This document shows, in pieces, positions 29,519 through 31,300 of a DNA stretch of 31,300 nucleotides (positions are counted from its first letter, which is position 1; each line of letters opens with the position of its first letter). Source of the stretch: CAZITB01 sp964542055. GTDB taxonomy: Bacteria; Planctomycetota; Phycisphaerae; Sedimentisphaerales; CAMDDF01. The stretch spans positions 1-31,300 of the forward strand of contig CAZITB010000018.1 of NCBI GenBank assembly GCA_964542055.1, written 5' to 3'. The translations under genes and the position numbers were made by a program. Below the pieces are notes generated by a model. The model was not told the origin of the DNA, did not search any database, and saw nothing but the letters and a program-made list of their open reading frames with translations.

Positions 29519-31165
29519 TTAATCGATGCTCATGGTCATCAGGAACTCAGCATTTGTCCTTACCTTCGAGAGCCTGCTCTTTAGCAGTTCGACCGCTTCA
29601 ACAGGATTCATCTCGCTAAGTACCCTGCGGAGACGATAGCTAAGCTCAAGTTCTTTCTTGTCCATAAGCAGTTCTTCACGCCTGGTTCCGCTTCTGGAGA
29701 TATCGATAGCGGGATAAACCCTTCTTTCGACCATTCTGCGATCAAGGTGCAGTTCCATATTGCCGGTCGCTTTGAATTCTTCGAAAATAACTTCATCCAT
29801 TTTCGAACCGGTATCAATAAGAGCCGTTGCAAAAATCGTAAGCGATCCGCCTTCTTCTATATTTCTGGCAGCACCGAAAAAGCGTTTTGGCATCTGCATG
29901 GCATTTGCATCAACACCACCGGTCAAAATCTTACCTGAATGCGGTATTTCTGTATTGTAAGCCCTGGCCAGTCGGGTGATAGAATCCAGAAGGATCACAA
30001 CATCCTCACCATATTCGACCATGCGTTTGGCTTTTTCGATTACCATTTCTGCAACCTGGCAGTGTCTGCTGGTAGGTTCATCGAATGTAGAACTGATAAC
30101 TTCCACATCTTCATGCGTCCTGCGAGACATTTCGGTTACTTCTTCAGGCCGTTCATCGATCAAAAGAACGATCAGTTTAGATTCAGGATGGTTAGTTGAT
30201 ATTGCGTTGGCAAGTTTTGCCAGCAAAACCGTTTTACCTGTTCTGGGAGGTGCTACGATCAAACCACGCTGGCCCTTACCGACCGGCGTTACCAAATCGA
30301 TGATCCTGGTGCTCAGCTCATCTGATGTGGTCTCCAGCAACAATCTTTCTTCCGGGTGAAGGGGGGTTAAGTCGCTAAAAACTGTTATGTTTTTCAAATT
30401 ATCAGGTTCCTGATAGTTTATAGCTTCAACCCTGAGCAAAGCGAAATATTTCTCATTATCCTTAGGGGTTCTGATTTGGCCGCTTACAACAATACCGCTT
30501 CTAAGGCCAAATCTTTTTATTTGTGAAGGCGAAACATAAATATCATCAGGCGATGACAGGTAATTATAATTGGGGTTTCTTAAAAATCCGTAACCATCAG
30601 GAAGGACTTCCAAAACACCTTCGCCATACATCAAACCGGTCTTTTTGACTCTTTCTTTTATTATTTTGAAGATAAGGCTCTGCTTTTTCATCCCTGTAAA
30701 ATCAGTAATGCCTTCGCTTTTGGCGATTTCATGCAGCTGAGGAACTCCCAATTTCTGTAGTTCATGCAAGTGGAGCTGGCCTTTTTTAACTCGTTCGTAC
30801 TTAGCGTGAATACTTTCTTTTCTGTAAGATCTTTCTTCTCTTTTACCGGCATGTTCTTTAGGCTGATTTTCTTCAGCTTTAGCAGCTTGTTCAGATCCCT
30901 CTTGAGCTTCCGGTTGAGATTCTCCTTGCTCTGTTGCAGTTTCTGCATCAGCCTGTTGAGTTGGCTCTGGTGTTTTAGCTTCTGATTTTTTCTTACGGCC
31001 CCTTTTTTTAGGTTTTGAAGTCTCGGTGGTTTCATTTCCCGCTGACTCTGTGTCTTTCTTTTCAAGAACTTCTTCACTCATTTCCTGCTCCTTTTCAGTA
31101 TTTGATGTTTTAGCCCCTATTCTTTTTTTCCGGGGAGTTTTCTTGTCTTCCGTTGTTTTTGACAT
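29519..31165 (-). CDS. rho: Transcription termination factor Rho
   Basis: Rho is a hexameric RNA helicase that ends transcription at unstructured C-rich RNA. The 548-residue product has an extra N-terminal region of about 130 residues that is very rich in Lys, Glu, Thr and Gln (disordered), with a KPKKRGRKKK patch at 51-60. The Rho_N domain (131-175) and an RNA-binding OB fold with GYGFLRNPNYNYL (191-203) follow. The ATPase has Walker A APPRTGKT (305-312), catalytic glutamate in LIDERPEE (335-342), Walker B VVILLDSITR (389-398) and the Q/R-loop region up to 434. N-terminal extensions are common in Rho of several phyla, for example Actinobacteria. AGGAG lies ten bases before the ATG. Confidence 0.97.
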   Translation of the reverse strand: MSKTTEDKKTPRKKRIGAKTSNTEKEQEMSEEVLEKKDTESAGNETTETSKPKKRGRKKKSEAKTPEPTQQADAETATEQGESQPEAQEGSEQAAKAEENQPKEHAGKREERSYRKESIHAKYERVKKGQLHLHELQKLGVPQLHEIAKSEGITDFTGMKKQSLIFKIIKERVKKTGLMYGEGVLEVLPDGYGFLRNPNYNYLSSPDDIYVSPSQIKRFGLRSGIVVSGQIRTPKDNEKYFALLRVEAINYQEPDNLKNITVFSDLTPLHPEERLLLETTSDELSTRIIDLVTPVGKGQRGLIVAPPRTGKTVLLAKLANAISTNHPESKLIVLLIDERPEEVTEMSRRTHEDVEVISSTFDEPTSRHCQVAEMVIEKAKRMVEYGEDVVILLDSITRLARAYNTEIPHSGKILTGGVDANAMQMPKRFFGAARNIEEGGSLTIFATALIDTGSKMDEVIFEEFKATGNMELHLDRRMVERRVYPAIDISRSGTRREELLMDKKELELSYRLRRVLSEMNPVEAVELLKSRLSKVRTNAEFLMTMSID

Positions 31166-31190
31166 AAACTTATTGCTCCTGGTCTTACTA

Positions 31191-31220
31191 ATTGTACAAA
31201 TTTACTAATTTGATTTTAAA
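31191..31220 (-). promoter_or_regulatory. Candidate rho promoter
   Basis: On the minus strand TTTAAA (31220-31215) and TACAAT (31196-31191) are 18 bp apart, with a predicted leader under 25 bases. The remaining bases to the window end (31221-31300) are AT-rich and show no gene. Confidence 0.35.
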
Positions 31221-31300
31221 ATTTGTTGTTTGAAACTGATCTTGATTAATTTAATTATTAATTGCCAAAAGAATATGGTTTGAACTTATGGTTTGCATCA

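Noticed and set aside
1..31300. Mobile element, phage or toxin-antitoxin island
   Set aside because: No transposase, integrase, terminal repeats or small toxin-like pairs were seen; gene content is housekeeping and envelope related.

Overview
The window looks like a chromosomal stretch from a draft assembly of a member of the Planctomycetota, probably of the Phycisphaerae type. This is inferred from the mix of families, not from a marker gene. The clues are a TraR/DksA-like protein with a lysine/alanine tail and an acidic tail, a large secreted protein resembling planctomycete DUF3352-type proteins, a SpoIVB-type S55 peptidase-like protein without sporulation genes, and a trypsin-like protease with a small beta-rich N-terminal domain. 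Two N runs (10 and 100 bases) are scaffold gaps. No tRNA, rRNA, insertion sequence, phage or CRISPR was seen.

Layout. Bases 1-3.7 kb, minus strand: the right edge of a surface-polysaccharide locus, with a Wzz-type chain-length protein running off the left end, GDP-L-fucose synthase and GDP-mannose 4,6-dehydratase. A 21-bp tandem array lies between the first two. Bases 4.0-11 kb: tspO (minus), then a plus-strand run of accD (broken by the 100-N gap), a secreted serine protease, a 599-aa secreted protein and a compact ribE-pdxA-rsmA cluster. Bases 11-16 kb, minus: a tight three-gene operon of an S55-like secreted protein, a secreted beta-propeller/Ig-like protein and the alpha subunit of a class I fumarase. 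Bases 16-19.5 kb: a TPR membrane protein overlapping rluD, then yacG (minus), pyruvoyl arginine decarboxylase (plus) and the TraR/DksA-like gene (minus). Bases 19.7-23.1 kb, minus: gpmI-mutL. Bases 23.3-26.1 kb: a TPR lipoprotein directly followed by lspA (which would mature it), a small secreted acidic protein (minus) and msrA. Bases 26.1-31.2 kb, minus: rho (with its own intrinsic terminator), valS and a bifunctional-nuclease-domain gene.

Most genes are housekeeping. Several promoters can be read by eye because -35 and -10 hexamers lie 16-18 bp apart and fit the chosen start codons. Three convergent gene pairs abut or overlap at their stop codons.

The least explained element is the 21-bp array at 1244-1642: 19 indel-free, degenerate copies whose period equals two helical turns, in two sequence sub-families. 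Other points of interest are a 7-bp x 5 repeat filling the gmd-fcl junction, two divergent promoters that share one palindromic -35 hexamer, probable leaderless starts for accD and yacG, and an msrA gene with both a lipoprotein start and a strong internal start.
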